64,000 bases of DNA from Paracoccaceae bacterium (GCA_014872815.1 WKFK01000012.1:248001-312000); one strand, 5' to 3'; shown: positions 27,678 through 38,290, counted from the stretch's first letter. Notes: generated by a model not told the origin, from the sequence alone. Numbers and translations are program-made.

Positions 27678-27702
27678 TAAACAATACATATTCCAGTTTT
27701 GT

Positions 27703-27746
27703 GGACAGTCGCGAAACAGACGCAATACCGACGTGATACCGACGTC
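27703..27746 (+). repeat. 11-bp tandem repeat, site B (2 good plus 2 degenerate units)
   Basis: Units in 11-bp steps: GGACAGTCGCG, AAACAGACGCA, ATACCGACGTG and ATACCGACGTC. The first degenerate unit has the same ACAGTCGCG as a unit of site C (minus strand TTACAGTCGCG). Lies between the convergent SDR and amidotransferase genes. Confidence 0.75.
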
Positions 27747-27775
27747 ACAGTCTGAGCAATTTTGAGCGTTAACCT

Positions 27776-28555
27776 TTACGCAGACTTGAGCACAGGCCGC
27801 GCTTCCTGACCACTGGCCCACGCCCGCACCGCTTCGCCAAACGCCTCAAACAGCGGACGGCTCACCGGATCATTGGCCGCATCCCATTCCGGATGCCACT
27901 GTACTGACATCGTAAATCCAGGTGCGCCCTCGATATAGATTGCCTCCGGCGTCTCATCTGGCGCGTAACCATCTATAATCACACGACTTCCCGCGCGCTT
28001 GATACCTTGCCCATGCAAGGTATTCGTCATTACTTTCTGACTGCCAAACAGGTGATGGAACGGCCCGTTCTCGCTGAACTCCACGGTATGGCGCAGCGCA
28101 AACTTTTCTTCCAACGTCCCATCCGGCGGCATCCGGTGGTTGTCCCGCCCTGGCAAATCGCGGATTTCCGGATAGAGACTGCCGCCCATTGCAACGTTAA
28201 CCTCCTGAAATCCCCGGCAAATCCCCATAAACGGCTGCCCAGATTCCACACAGGCCCGGACCAATGGCAGGACAATCGCATCGCGCGCCCGATCAAATTC
28301 GCCATGCGCTGCAGTGGCCGCCTCACCGTACTCCTCAGGGTGCACATTGGGTCGCCCGCCGGTCAGCAGAAACCCGTCGCATTTTTCCAACAACTCATCC
28401 ACGGAAACAAACCGCGGATCGGCTGGGATCAAAAGCGGCATACAGCCGGAAACCCCTGAAACCGCTTCGGAATTCATGGTCCCCCCGGCATGCGCCGGGT
28501 ATTGGTCATTGATCAGATATTGGTTGCCGATGATGCCGACGACAGGACGCGTCAT
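27776..28555 (-). CDS. Class I glutamine-amidotransferase-like hydrolase (PuuD/peptidase C26 type)
   Basis: 259 residues from the ATG at 28555 with GAGGG upstream. Catalytic cysteine in FMGICRGFQEVNV and the His/Glu pair in VQWHPEWD give the class I amidotransferase triad. The conserved LTGGRPNVHPEEYG and VMTNTLHGQGIKR are typical of gamma-glutamyl-gamma-aminobutyrate hydrolases, which act in polyamine degradation. The substrate is a family inference; no other puu genes are near. Cytosolic. Confidence 0.88.
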   Translation of the reverse strand: MTRPVVGIIGNQYLINDQYPAHAGGTMNSEAVSGVSGCMPLLIPADPRFVSVDELLEKCDGFLLTGGRPNVHPEEYGEAATAAHGEFDRARDAIVLPLVRACVESGQPFMGICRGFQEVNVAMGGSLYPEIRDLPGRDNHRMPPDGTLEEKFALRHTVEFSENGPFHHLFGSQKVMTNTLHGQGIKRAGSRVIIDGYAPDETPEAIYIEGAPGFTMSVQWHPEWDAANDPVSRPLFEAFGEAVRAWASGQEARPVLKSA

Positions 28556-28620
28556 AGAGCCCTCATTAGGTTGTTGCGCAGTCAAACATAGGACCTGCGC
28601 AACAATTGAGAAACCCCCGA

Positions 28621-29046
28621 TCAGGCTTCGCCGGTCAAACCGACGGCATCAATGCCCGCCAATGCTGCAATTGCATCATTGTCAGACGTATCGCCCGTCA
28701 CACCAACAGCCCCGATGACATTGCCCTTCTTGTCGCGCACCAAGACGCCACCCGGCACCGGAATCACCTGTCCGCCATAAACCCCGTTTACGGCCGCCAT
28801 GAAATAGGCTTGCTGTTCGGCCCGGGCCATCTGTGCACCACCGGCCATGCCCAACATCACCGCACCATACGCTTTGCCGTGCGCAATCGAAAACCGCCCG
28901 GGCGCAGCGCCGTCTTCACGCTCAAAGGCCTGCACATGTCCGCCCGCGTCCAACACCACAACGGACAATGGCTTTAGGTCCATCTCCCGTCCTTTTTCCA
29001 GCGCCTTACGGATGATCGTGCGCGCGCGGCGCAAAGAAATTGCCAT
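28621..29046 (-). CDS. glcG: GlcG/HbpS-type haem-degrading-domain protein
   Basis: 141 residues from the ATG at 29046, GGGAGA upstream. GlcG/HbpS fold: RARTIIRKALEKGREM, LSVVVLDAGGHVQAF, AHGKAYGAVMLGM, PVPGGVLVRDKKGNVIGAVGV and DAIAALAGI. Family members bind haem or act in 1,2-propanediol or glycolate loci. Directly follows glcB on the same strand (49 bp), repeating the E. coli glc context, which supports the symbol; its biochemical role is still unclear. Confidence 0.85.
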   Translation of the reverse strand: MAISLRRARTIIRKALEKGREMDLKPLSVVVLDAGGHVQAFEREDGAAPGRFSIAHGKAYGAVMLGMAGGAQMARAEQQAYFMAAVNGVYGGQVIPVPGGVLVRDKKGNVIGAVGVTGDTSDNDAIAALAGIDAVGLTGEA

Positions 29047-29095
29047 GTGTGTGTCTCCCAAAAAGAAAGGCCGGGGCATCCCCCGACCTCATCAG

Positions 29096-31228
29096 TTATG
29101 CTTGTGCTTTAAGTTCCAAACGGCGCGCATGCAACACCGGCTCAGTGTAGCCAGACGGTTGAATGCGACCTTTAAACACCAGATCGCAGGCTGCTTGGAA
29201 GGCAATCCCGTCAAAGCCCGGCGCCATCGGCGTATACAGCGGATCGTTGGCATTTTGCCGGTCAACCACAGCCGCCATCTTCTGCATCGCCGCCATCACT
29301 TGCTCTTCGCTCACGACGCCCTGATGCAGCCAGTTGGCCAGGCCTTGGCTGGAAATCCGACAGGTTGCGCGGTCTTCCATCAGGCCAACGTCATTGATGT
29401 CTGGCACTTTGGAACAGCCCACGCCTTGGTCCACCCAACGTACCACATAGCCCAATATGCCCTGCGCGTTGTTTTCAACCTCGGCGGCAATTTGGTCGTC
29501 GGAAAGGTTCTGCCCGTCCATCACCGGCACCGTCAGAAGATCGTCCAACGTCCCGCGTGCGCCGCCTGCTTTGATCTCTTCCTGACGCGCCAACACATCC
29601 ACTTCATGATAGTGTGTCGCGTGCAGAGTCGCCGCGGTTGGCGATGGCACCCAGGCACAGTTTGCGCCAGATTTCGGATGCCCAATTTTTTGTTCCAGCA
29701 TCGCACCCATCAGATCCGGCATGGCCCACATGCCTTTGCCAATCTGCGCCTTACCTTGAAGCCCACAAGCCAGACCGATGTCAACATTGCGATCTTCATA
29801 AGACAAAATCCAAGGCGTGGCCTTCATCTCGCCTTTGCGCAGGAAAGCGCCCGCTTCCATAGAGGTGTGGATCTCGTCACCGGTGCGGTCCAGAAACCCG
29901 GTGTTGATAAACGCCACGCGACCTTTCGCGGCCCGGATACACTCCTTGAGGTTGGCGCTTGTGCGGCGTTCCTCGTCCATGATGCCCATCTTCACTGTGT
30001 TGCGCGGTAGGCTCAGAATGTCCTCGACCTTGGCAAAGATCGCATCCGAGAACGCCACCTCTTCCGGCCCATGCATCTTCGGCTTCACCACGTAAACCGA
30101 GCCATGCACCGAGTTGCCGCTCTCCCGCTGCAGGTCATGCATCGCGATCATCACGGTCACGAGCGCATCCATCAGCCCTTCGCCAATCTCATTGCCATCC
30201 CGATCCAGCACCGCCGGGTTGGTCATCAGATGGCCAACGTTGCGCACCAGCATCAGCGAGCGACCTTTCAAAGTGCTGGTCTCACCGTTCGCCGCAGTAA
30301 AGGAAACGTCATCTTTCAAAACGCGTGTGAAGGTCTTGCCACCCTTGGAAACCTTTTCGGACAGGTTGCCTTGCATCAGACCCAACCAGTTTCCGTAGGC
30401 CACAACCTTGTCTTCGGCATCCACACAAGCCACGGAATCTTCGCAGTCCATGATGGTCGAAAGAGCGCTTTCCAGCGTGATGTCGTTGATACCCGCCTTG
30501 TCGGATGCGCCGATATTGCCGCCGCGATCAACTTCAACGACCACATGTAGGCCGTTGTTTTTCATCAGAATACGCGACGGAGCAGCAGCATCCCCCACGT
30601 ACCCAACAAACGCCTCAGCCGTCTTCAAGGATGGCACAAGCTGCCCATCCTCAACCGAGAGACCATCAATATCTGCCCAACTGCCATCGGCCAGCGGTAG
30701 CGTCTTGTCTAGGAAGTCTCGGCCCCATGCGATTACACGCGCCCCACGCGCCGAATCGTAGCCCTTGCCAGACGGCAAATCCCCCATCGCATCGGTGCCG
30801 TAAAGCGCATCATACAGACTTCCCCACCGGGCATTGGCCGCATTCAATGCAAAGCGCGCATTGGTGATAGGCACCACCAATTGCGGGCCGGGAATCGCTG
30901 CGATCTCAGGATCAACATTGGCCGTTTCTACCGCAAAGTCATCGCCCTCGGGCACCAGATAGCCGATTTCCTCAAGGAAAGCTTTGTAAGCTTCTGCATC
31001 ATGCGCCTGACCTTTGCGCGCCAAATGCCAGCCGTCGATCTTCTGTTGAATCTCTTCCCGCTTGGCGAGCAGCACGCGGTTCTTCGGCCCAAAGTCATGC
31101 GCCAAAACGCTCAAACCCTGCCAGAACACATCCGCATCCACACCCGTTCCGGGAAGCGCCTTACTCACAATGAAATCATAGAGTTCGTCGGCGATTTGCA
31201 GCCCGTGCTGCTCAATTCTCTTGGTCAT
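29096..31228 (-). CDS. glcB: Malate synthase G
   Basis: 710 residues, the normal length of the monomeric G form. Condenses glyoxylate with acetyl-CoA to malate in the glyoxylate cycle and glycolate use. Characteristic stretches include [52 protein letters not shown] and [26 protein letters not shown] lies upstream of the ATG. glcG follows. A TTGGT...ACCAA dyad sits in the 210-bp divergent region shared with pepN. Confidence 0.97.
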   Translation of the reverse strand: MTKRIEQHGLQIADELYDFIVSKALPGTGVDADVFWQGLSVLAHDFGPKNRVLLAKREEIQQKIDGWHLARKGQAHDAEAYKAFLEEIGYLVPEGDDFAVETANVDPEIAAIPGPQLVVPITNARFALNAANARWGSLYDALYGTDAMGDLPSGKGYDSARGARVIAWGRDFLDKTLPLADGSWADIDGLSVEDGQLVPSLKTAEAFVGYVGDAAAPSRILMKNNGLHVVVEVDRGGNIGASDKAGINDITLESALSTIMDCEDSVACVDAEDKVVAYGNWLGLMQGNLSEKVSKGGKTFTRVLKDDVSFTAANGETSTLKGRSLMLVRNVGHLMTNPAVLDRDGNEIGEGLMDALVTVMIAMHDLQRESGNSVHGSVYVVKPKMHGPEEVAFSDAIFAKVEDILSLPRNTVKMGIMDEERRTSANLKECIRAAKGRVAFINTGFLDRTGDEIHTSMEAGAFLRKGEMKATPWILSYEDRNVDIGLACGLQGKAQIGKGMWAMPDLMGAMLEQKIGHPKSGANCAWVPSPTAATLHATHYHEVDVLARQEEIKAGGARGTLDDLLTVPVMDGQNLSDDQIAAEVENNAQGILGYVVRWVDQGVGCSKVPDINDVGLMEDRATCRISSQGLANWLHQGVVSEEQVMAAMQKMAAVVDRQNANDPLYTPMAPGFDGIAFQAACDLVFKGRIQPSGYTEPVLHARRLELKAQA

Positions 31229-31294
31229 CGTGAAACTTCCTCATGTCTGGCGTCGTATCTCAATTAGTGCACATGTTTCCAACAGGCAACAAAA

Positions 31295-31315
31295 TTGGTT
31301 ATCTTTGTTTACCAA
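31295..31315. promoter_or_regulatory. Inverted repeat in glcB-pepN intergenic region
   Basis: TTGGT, 11 bases, ACCAA, with a nested CTTTG-TTTAC-CAAAG. It lies about 70 bp upstream of glcB and could be an operator for a GntR- or LacI-type regulator. Single weak dyad. Confidence 0.3.
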
Positions 31316-31438
31316 AGACATTTTCAACTTTTTCCATAGATTGACGAAACAGCACTCTGAATTCGTGAAAAATCGTCTCCCCCCTTGCAGGCGGCGACTG
31401 ACAAGCTACACCAAGATGAACAACCAATGGAGACCGTA

Positions 31439-34024
31439 ATGAAAGACGCTGCACCGCAAACGATCTATCTCAAAGATTACAAACCCTTTGGTTGGATCAT
31501 TGACGATGTGCATCTCACGTTCCGCCTCCATCCTACTGCGACCCGAGTCATTTCTCGAATCCGTTTTCGCCCTGATTACGATGTGCATGACCGTCCCTTT
31601 ATGTTGCATGGGGAAGGCCTCAAGCACATTTCCGCCAAGGTTGACGGGCACGAGGTCGCACTAAACCACGTTGACGGCGGCATCGAAGTCGATGTTCCCC
31701 ACGCCCCGTTCAATTGGGAAGCCGAAGTCGAAATCAACCCACAAGCCAATACGGCGCTTGAGGGGCTCTATATGTCAAACGGCATGTATTGCACACAATG
31801 CGAAGCCGAAGGTTTCCGCAAAATCACGTGGTACCCGGACCGCCCTGATGTCATGGCGCAATTCACCGTCCGCATAGAGAGCGATGCAGAGCACACGCCT
31901 GTCATGCTGTCTAATGGCAACGGCCTCTACTACGAACAGGACAACACGCAGTCTCCCGCGCCAAACATTTCTATTTATCAAGACCCTTGGCCCAAGCCCG
32001 CCTACCTTTTTGCCCTTGTGGCCGGGGATCTGGTTGCCCATGAGGACACGTTCAAAACCATGTCCGGCAAAGACATACAGCTGTCGATCTACGTCCGTCC
32101 AGGGGATGAACACAAATGTGCCTTTGGCATGGAAGCCCTGAAAAAGTCTATGAAATGGGACGAAGACGCCTACGGCCGCGAATACGATCTTGATGAGTTC
32201 AACATCGTCGCCGTGGATGATTTCAATATGGGTGCTATGGAGAACAAAGGGCTGAACATCTTCAACAGCTCCTGCGTCCTTGCCTCTCCAGAAACTGCCA
32301 CTGACGGCAACTTTGAACGCATCGAAGCCATTATCGCGCATGAGTATTTTCACAACTGGACCGGCAACCGCATCACCTGCCGTGACTGGTTCCAACTCTG
32401 CCTGAAAGAAGGCCTGACCGTCTTCCGCGACGCACAATTCACGGCAGACATGCGCTCTGAACCGGTCAAACGCATTGACGATGTACTCGCCTTGCGCGCG
32501 CGCCAGTTCCCCGAGGACCAAGGCCCCCTGTCTCATCCGGTGCGCCCCGAAAGCTTTCAGGAAATCAACAACTTCTACACCGCCACTGTCTATGAAAAAG
32601 GCGCTGAAGTCATTGGTATGTTGAAAACTCTAGTGGGGGATGATGCCTACGCCAAGGCGCTCGACCTATACTTTGACCGCCACGATGGTCAAGCATGCAC
32701 CATCGAAGACTGGATCAAAGTCTTTGAAGACAGCACTGGCCGCGACCTCACACAATTTAAACTGTGGTACTCCCAGTCCGGCACACCCGAAGTCACCGTG
32801 CGCGAAGAGTACGAGGGCGACACCTTCACTCTACACCTAAGCCAATCCAGCGCCCCAACACCGGGCCAGGATGTGAAAGCCCCACAGGTCATCCCGGTGG
32901 CCGTGGGCCTGCTCAATGACAATGGCGACGAAGTGCTGCCAACTGAGGTTCTGGAACTCACCGAAGCGGAACAGAGTTTCACCTTTAAAGGCCACGCCAC
33001 CCGCCCTATCCCCTCGGTTTTACGCGGTTTTTCTGCGCCCGTGACGCTGAACCAGAACATCGACAACGCCCGCCGCGCGTTCCTTCTCGCGCATGACACC
33101 GATCCATTCAACCGTTGGGAAGCGGGCCGCGATCTCGCTCGGGACAGCCTGATTAGCACCATCATGGATGAGACCGCTCCCAACCAGGACTATCTCTCTG
33201 GCCTCAAAACACTATTGCGCGACGACAGCCTTGATCCGGCCTACCGTGCTCTGATGCTGGGGCAGCCGTCCCAATCCGAGTTGGCCGGCATCCTGCACAA
33301 GCAAGGCCACACACCAGATCCGGCGGCGATCCACGCCGCAACGGAGTCCCTCCGCGGCGCCAAAGCAAAGGCCTTCGCAGATCTACTTCCAGACATCTAC
33401 GCCGCCAATCAGGTCCCTGGCCCCTTCTCACCGGAGGCAGAGCCCGCTGGCAAACGCAGCCTCGCAAATGCGGCGCTCTCCCTACTGACCCGTCTGGACG
33501 GTGGTGAAGCCGCTGAGAAACAATACAAATCCGCGGACAACATGACGCTGCAACTCGCAGCCTTCGGCGCCCTTCTGGATGCGGGCAAAGGAGACAACGC
33601 CGTCGCAGCCTTCTACGAACAGTGGAAAGACGACCGTCTGGTGATCGACAAATGGTTCTCCATGCAGGTCATGTTTGCCAAACCAGAAGATATTGCGTCC
33701 ACTGTAACCGACCTCACCCAGCATGCTGACTTTGATTGGAAAAATCCCAATCGTTTCCGTTCTGTGATGGGTGTCATGGCCGCCCATCACGCGGGTTTCC
33801 ACCACGGGTCGGGCGCGGCTTACGAAGTGTTGGCTGACTGGCTAATCAAGCTGGACCCTGTGAACCCGCAAACCACCGCGCGCATGTGCAGCGCCTTCCA
33901 AACCTGGAAACGCTACGATGCCAACCGCCAAGCCCTCTTGAAAGAGCAGCTTGAGCGCATCGCTGGTCAGGATGGGTTGAGCCGCGACACCACCGAAATG
34001 GTGACCCGCATTTTGGAGGCATAA
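31439..34024 (+). CDS. pepN: Aminopeptidase N
   Basis: 861 residues from the ATG at 31439 (GGAG upstream); ATG at 31427 is an alternative. M1-family zinc exopeptidase that removes N-terminal residues in the cytosol. Zinc site H301-E302-x-x-H305 and E324, in HEYFHNW and LKEGLTVF; the exopeptidase motif GAMEN stands about 35 residues before. The DUF3458 and helical C-terminal domains are full length. The stop overlaps the start of the next SDR by one base. Confidence 0.97.
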   Translation: MKDAAPQTIYLKDYKPFGWIIDDVHLTFRLHPTATRVISRIRFRPDYDVHDRPFMLHGEGLKHISAKVDGHEVALNHVDGGIEVDVPHAPFNWEAEVEINPQANTALEGLYMSNGMYCTQCEAEGFRKITWYPDRPDVMAQFTVRIESDAEHTPVMLSNGNGLYYEQDNTQSPAPNISIYQDPWPKPAYLFALVAGDLVAHEDTFKTMSGKDIQLSIYVRPGDEHKCAFGMEALKKSMKWDEDAYGREYDLDEFNIVAVDDFNMGAMENKGLNIFNSSCVLASPETATDGNFERIEAIIAHEYFHNWTGNRITCRDWFQLCLKEGLTVFRDAQFTADMRSEPVKRIDDVLALRARQFPEDQGPLSHPVRPESFQEINNFYTATVYEKGAEVIGMLKTLVGDDAYAKALDLYFDRHDGQACTIEDWIKVFEDSTGRDLTQFKLWYSQSGTPEVTVREEYEGDTFTLHLSQSSAPTPGQDVKAPQVIPVAVGLLNDNGDEVLPTEVLELTEAEQSFTFKGHATRPIPSVLRGFSAPVTLNQNIDNARRAFLLAHDTDPFNRWEAGRDLARDSLISTIMDETAPNQDYLSGLKTLLRDDSLDPAYRALMLGQPSQSELAGILHKQGHTPDPAAIHAATESLRGAKAKAFADLLPDIYAANQVPGPFSPEAEPAGKRSLANAALSLLTRLDGGEAAEKQYKSADNMTLQLAAFGALLDAGKGDNAVAAFYEQWKDDRLVIDKWFSMQVMFAKPEDIASTVTDLTQHADFDWKNPNRFRSVMGVMAAHHAGFHHGSGAAYEVLADWLIKLDPVNPQTTARMCSAFQTWKRYDANRQALLKEQLERIAGQDGLSRDTTEMVTRILEA

Positions 34025-34761
34025 TGTCCAAGGTTCTTTTGATCACCGGCGCCAGCGCGGGTATTGGCGCGGCCACTGCCAAACTGGCTGCCGAAGCCGG
34101 ATATGACCTCGCGCTAAACTACCGCAGCGATACGCAAGGCGCTGAAACTGTTGCGGAAACCGTGCGCGCATTTGGCGTCCGTGCGGAACTCTTTCAGGCA
34201 GACGTTGCAGACCCCGACCAAGTCGAAGCCATGTTCGAAGCCATCGACGCAAGCTTCGGCCGCGTTGATGCATTGGCCAACAACGCCGGCATCGTGGATA
34301 AAGGTGCACCTGTGACCGCGTTCACCCACGCACGCTTAAAACGCATGTTTGATGTCAACGTGATCGGCGCCATGTTGGTCGCCAAAGGGGCCGTGATCCG
34401 CATGCAAGCGCAAGGCGGCGGCTCTATTGTCAATGTCAGCTCCGTGGCCTCCCGCACTGGCTCGGCAAATGAGTATGTCGACTACGCGGCCTCCAAAGCG
34501 GCCATCGACACCTTCACCAAAGGTCTGGCCGAAGAAGTCGCCGCACAAGGCATTCGCGTCAACAGCCTACGCCCCGGCATCACTGACACAGAGATCCACG
34601 CCAAAGGCGGCGCCCCCGACCGCGCCAGCCGTCTGGCGCATAAGATTCCAATGCAACGCCCTGGCACTGCAGAAGAAATCGCCCGCGCCATCCTGTTCCT
34701 GCTGTCGGACGACGCCAGCTACATCACCGGCAGCACGCTTGATGTGTCTGGAGGCCGATAA
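34024..34761 (+). CDS. SDR-family oxidoreductase (FabG-like)
   Basis: 245 residues; start in the TAATG overlap with pepN, so translationally coupled. Motifs: TGASAGIG at 8-15, NNAG at 86-89, S140, Y154 and K158 in YAASK, and ITGSTLDVSGG near the end. NYRSDTQGA after strand 2 fits NADP(H). The partner substrate is unknown; the coupling to pepN appears to be genomic economy rather than pathway. Confidence 0.92.
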   Translation: MSKVLLITGASAGIGAATAKLAAEAGYDLALNYRSDTQGAETVAETVRAFGVRAELFQADVADPDQVEAMFEAIDASFGRVDALANNAGIVDKGAPVTAFTHARLKRMFDVNVIGAMLVAKGAVIRMQAQGGGSIVNVSSVASRTGSANEYVDYAASKAAIDTFTKGLAEEVAAQGIRVNSLRPGITDTEIHAKGGAPDRASRLAHKIPMQRPGTAEEIARAILFLLSDDASYITGSTLDVSGGR

Positions 34762-34763
34762 AC

Positions 34764-35189
34764 ATGGGCACATTGAAACACGCCCACCACGGCCGCAATC
34801 CGCGCAGCATTCTGGTGCTCTGTCTCGTGACAATTGGGCTGATTGGCTTGCTAAGCTACGGTATTCACTGGGGCATCGTCGCGGTGCTGTCGTTCTTTGC
34901 GATCCCCACCCTCGTCGATGTGGCTTTCAACCCGGTGGCGACTTTTGAACTGAATGACAACGGCATTCGCTGGAAAAACGCCCCCCAAGAGGCAGAGCTG
35001 GGCTTCCATCAGATCAAATCGGTACATGTGGCAACCCGCTTGGGCGTGGCTTTCCGCATCACCCTGATCATGTACGACGAAGCTAAGGTGCGGATTCCCC
35101 AAGATGTTTTGCCACCGCGTGCCGATCTCGAAGCCGCGCTAGAACACCATGACATCCCTGTTAAACGGGATCGCCTGCGCCTGATCTGA
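34764..35189 (+). CDS. Uncharacterised membrane protein
   Basis: 141 residues, start two bases after the SDR stop. Two hydrophobic helices (about 16-33 and 36-50) are followed by a soluble beta-rich part (FELNDNGIRWKN, QIKSVHVATR, RITLIMYDEAKVRIPQD) that resembles a small PH-like domain. The role is unknown. Third gene of the pepN-SDR unit. Confidence 0.7.
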   Translation: MGTLKHAHHGRNPRSILVLCLVTIGLIGLLSYGIHWGIVAVLSFFAIPTLVDVAFNPVATFELNDNGIRWKNAPQEAELGFHQIKSVHVATRLGVAFRITLIMYDEAKVRIPQDVLPPRADLEAALEHHDIPVKRDRLRLI

Positions 35190-35299
35190 GTAACGAATTT
35201 GACCACAATTGGGCTGCTCGTGACCGCATGATTTCAATATGGTGCCCTTTTTTGGCCTGAATACACACCCATAGTCCGTTCGGTGACAGGAACGGAGCT

Positions 35300-36616
35300 A
35301 TGATGAAACTGTTTTCCAGATATGGGGCCAAATCCCAGGGTGTGCCGGCATTGGCGGCACCGGCATTGCGCCGTTTGGGACAAGCGATGACGATGCCGCG
35401 CAAGCCCGCAGAATCCAATCTGAAAAAAGACAGCAAAAAAACGTTCCGCGACCTGCTAAGTCGCCTGGAAATTCCGATCAACGCGTCCACACCGGATCAA
35501 ATCGAAAGTGAACACATCCGAGATCACGGCCAATTCCTGGCCCGTCAGGAACGCTGGGACGAGCTCGAGGAACTGATCCGCACACACGACCAAAATCGAG
35601 CCACGACCGCCACAGGCACACCGTTGTCGGAACTCATGCTCTTTGGCGCCAGATCTGACGTTGTCCGAGCGGCTGAACATGCATTGCTCCATGGCCGCCC
35701 AGCGGAAGGCGCTGACTTCTTTTCTGGAATCGAAGCTCTGGAGCTGTTGCTGGAAGATTACCCGAACAGCTACCCGATGGCACTGGTCGTGGCCCATATG
35801 CATATCGACATTGGCTGGGCTTGGCGCGGAGCCGCCGCAAAAGACGACATCCGAGATGCCAACCGCGAGGCCTTTCAGGCACATTTTGACCGCGCTGCCG
35901 ACATTCTGAAAGCATATTGCCCCAAACAACACTTCTCCCCAGCCCTATCGGCGGCGCGCTGCGCACTGCTGCCAGGTGCGGCGCAGCCTCTGAACACACT
36001 GTGTGCCGAATTTGAGTCCCTGATCGAGCTCGATCCGCTCAACCCCCGCCATATGCGCGCCTTGGGGAACTATCTGCTGCCGCGTTGGTATGGGGACTAT
36101 GGCCAACTTGACCTGCAAGCCCGCAGAATCGCGGCCCAAACGTATGACATCTGGGGCGCGGGAGCTTACGCATGGGTCTGGTTTGATGCATTATTGGTCG
36201 ACCCTATCGGACTTGAAACGCTGGAAGTTGAATACTTCATCGACGGTGTCACCGACGCACTCAAACGCCGCGGAGATCAACACTCCGCGAACCTGATGGC
36301 CGCGCATCTGTACCGCAGTTGGCAACACGCCCGATCACACCACGACAGGGATGGTCTGCGCAAAGACTTGCCACTTGCCTTGCGTGGCGGGTTCGACATG
36401 GTTGTTCGCGACCATTTACGCGAGATCCACCCATTGATTTGGGGGCACGCGGAGATCGGATTTGAAAACACCTCCCGTGTGATCTCCAAGGAGCGCCTGT
36501 CCGCCAAAGGCCGTGATGTGGCTTTGCAAGCCGTCGCGATGCCGTTTATGGCAGGCTTACAGGCCGGGCAAACCGTGCAGTTCTCGCCAGACGGCATCAC
36601 TCAAATCAACCCTTAA
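35300..36616 (+). CDS. Uncharacterised 438-residue protein
   Basis: Start ATG at 35300 or 35303, GGAACGGAG upstream. I do not recognise a named family. It has no signal peptide or membrane helix and is predicted mostly helical, with repeated helix-pair patterns (LELLLEDYPNSYPMALVVAHMH, FESLIELDPLNPRHMRALGNY) that resemble degenerate TPR-like repeats. Trp-rich segments (IGWAWRGAA, AYAWVWFDAL) stand out. Codon use is like the neighbours. It sits alone in front of gatB with a 75-bp gap. Confidence 0.7.
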   Translation: MMKLFSRYGAKSQGVPALAAPALRRLGQAMTMPRKPAESNLKKDSKKTFRDLLSRLEIPINASTPDQIESEHIRDHGQFLARQERWDELEELIRTHDQNRATTATGTPLSELMLFGARSDVVRAAEHALLHGRPAEGADFFSGIEALELLLEDYPNSYPMALVVAHMHIDIGWAWRGAAAKDDIRDANREAFQAHFDRAADILKAYCPKQHFSPALSAARCALLPGAAQPLNTLCAEFESLIELDPLNPRHMRALGNYLLPRWYGDYGQLDLQARRIAAQTYDIWGAGAYAWVWFDALLVDPIGLETLEVEYFIDGVTDALKRRGDQHSANLMAAHLYRSWQHARSHHDRDGLRKDLPLALRGGFDMVVRDHLREIHPLIWGHAEIGFENTSRVISKERLSAKGRDVALQAVAMPFMAGLQAGQTVQFSPDGITQINP

Positions 36617-36691
36617 GGCCACCGCCCTCTTGCTCCTTGTTTCTGGCTGGCCTAGAACGCAGATCAGCCAGATATCCAAGGAGCGTGAGCG

Positions 36692-38200
36692 ATGCTCGAC
36701 CTGACATATGAAACACCGAAGCCCAAAGTAATTGCGGGCGCCAAACATGACTGGGAATTGGTCATTGGTATGGAGGTGCATGCTCAGGTGTCTTCCAACG
36801 CCAAGCTCTTCTCCGGCGCGTCAACCCAATTTGGTGCCGAGCCGAACTCCAACGTGGCCTTCGTGGACAGCGCGATGCCGGGCATGCTGCCGGTCATCAA
36901 CGAGTATTGCGTCGAACAAGCGGTGCGCACAGGTCTTGGCCTCAAAGCCGAGATTCACTTGAAGTCAGCCTTTGACCGCAAGAACTATTTCTACCCGGAT
37001 TTGCCGCAAGGCTATCAAATCTCCCAGCTTTATGAACCCATTGTGGGCGAAGGAGAAATTCTGGTCGATATGGGGCCGGGTGTGGCCCGCAAGGTGCGTA
37101 TCGAGCGTATCCACCTAGAGCAGGATGCAGGTAAATCCGTGCATGACATGGACCCGAATATGTCCTTTGTCGACCTGAACCGGACCGGCGTGGCGCTGAT
37201 GGAAATTGTGAGCCGTCCAGACATCCGCGGCCCTGAAGAAGCCGCCGCCTATGTAACCAAGATGCGCCAAATTCTACGTTACCTCGGGACGTGTGATGGC
37301 AACATGCAGAACGGCAACCTGCGTGCGGATGTAAACGTGTCGATCTGTAAGCCGGGCGCTTATGATAAGTACATGGAAACGCAGGACTTCTCGCACCTTG
37401 GCACCCGCTGCGAAATCAAGAACATGAACTCCATGCGCTTCATTCAGGCGGCAATCGAATACGAAGCCCGTCGTCAGATTGCGATTGTCGAAGCCGGTGG
37501 CGAAGTCGATCAAGAGACCCGTCTCTACGATCCCGACAAGAACGAAACCCGCTCCATGCGCTCCAAAGAAGAAGCACATGATTACCGCTATTTCCCATGC
37601 CCTGACCTGCTCCCACTGGAGATCGAGCAAGGCTGGGTCGACGATATTGCCAAGGGTTTGCCAGAGCTGCCGGACGAGAAAAAAGCCCGCTTTATCAATG
37701 ACTACGGCGTGACTGAATATGACGCTTCTGTGCTGACCGCCGAGGTGGATCTGGCCAACTACTTTGAAGCTTCTGTGGGCAATGGTGACGGCAAGAAGAC
37801 CGCCAACTGGGTAATCAACGAAGTGCTGGGCCGCGCCAACAAGGCCGAAACCGCGCCGCAGGATTTGGTGGCACCGGAAGCCAACGCATCCATTCTGGCG
37901 ATGGTGGCTTCAGATGAGATCAGCACCAAAATTGCCAAGGAAGTGCTTGAGATTCATATCGAAACCAAGGACGATCCTGCCAAGATTGTGGAAGAAAAAG
38001 GCCTGAAGCAGGTGACCGACACCGGAGCGATTGAAGCTGCGCTGGACGAGATCATTGCGGCCAACCCTGCGCAGGTTGAGAAGGCCAAGCAGAACCCGAA
38101 ACTGGCGGGCTGGTTTGTTGGTCAGGTGATGAAAGCCACCGGCGGCAAGGCCAATCCTAAGGCCGTTAACCAATTGGTGGCGCAGAAATTGAACGGCTAA
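36692..38200 (+). CDS. gatB: Asp-tRNA(Asn)/Glu-tRNA(Gln) amidotransferase subunit B
   Basis: 502 residues with AAGGAG before the ATG. Part of GatCAB, which converts mischarged Glu-tRNA(Gln) and Asp-tRNA(Asn) to the amidated forms. Conserved [33 protein letters not shown]-like [11 protein letters not shown] and [14 protein letters not shown] (kinase-like domain), then the C-terminal YqeY-like tail ([19 protein letters not shown]). gatA and gatC are not in the window. Site C of the 11-bp repeat starts five bases after the stop. Confidence 0.97.
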   Translation: MLDLTYETPKPKVIAGAKHDWELVIGMEVHAQVSSNAKLFSGASTQFGAEPNSNVAFVDSAMPGMLPVINEYCVEQAVRTGLGLKAEIHLKSAFDRKNYFYPDLPQGYQISQLYEPIVGEGEILVDMGPGVARKVRIERIHLEQDAGKSVHDMDPNMSFVDLNRTGVALMEIVSRPDIRGPEEAAAYVTKMRQILRYLGTCDGNMQNGNLRADVNVSICKPGAYDKYMETQDFSHLGTRCEIKNMNSMRFIQAAIEYEARRQIAIVEAGGEVDQETRLYDPDKNETRSMRSKEEAHDYRYFPCPDLLPLEIEQGWVDDIAKGLPELPDEKKARFINDYGVTEYDASVLTAEVDLANYFEASVGNGDGKKTANWVINEVLGRANKAETAPQDLVAPEANASILAMVASDEISTKIAKEVLEIHIETKDDPAKIVEEKGLKQVTDTGAIEAALDEIIAANPAQVEKAKQNPKLAGWFVGQVMKATGGKANPKAVNQLVAQKLNG

Positions 38201-38204
38201 ACGC

Positions 38205-38248
38205 CACGTCGGTATTACGTCGGTATCGCGACTGTAACGCGTCGGTGT
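38205..38248 (-). repeat. 11-bp tandem repeat, site C (4 units)
   Basis: On the minus strand, exact 11-bp steps: ACACCGACGCG, TTACAGTCGCG, ATACCGACGTA and ATACCGACGTG. Lies between the convergent gatB and subtilase genes. Confidence 0.8.
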
Positions 38249-38290
38249 CAAAACCGGCGCGTTACGCATTTCTGGCGTTAACACTTGGGC

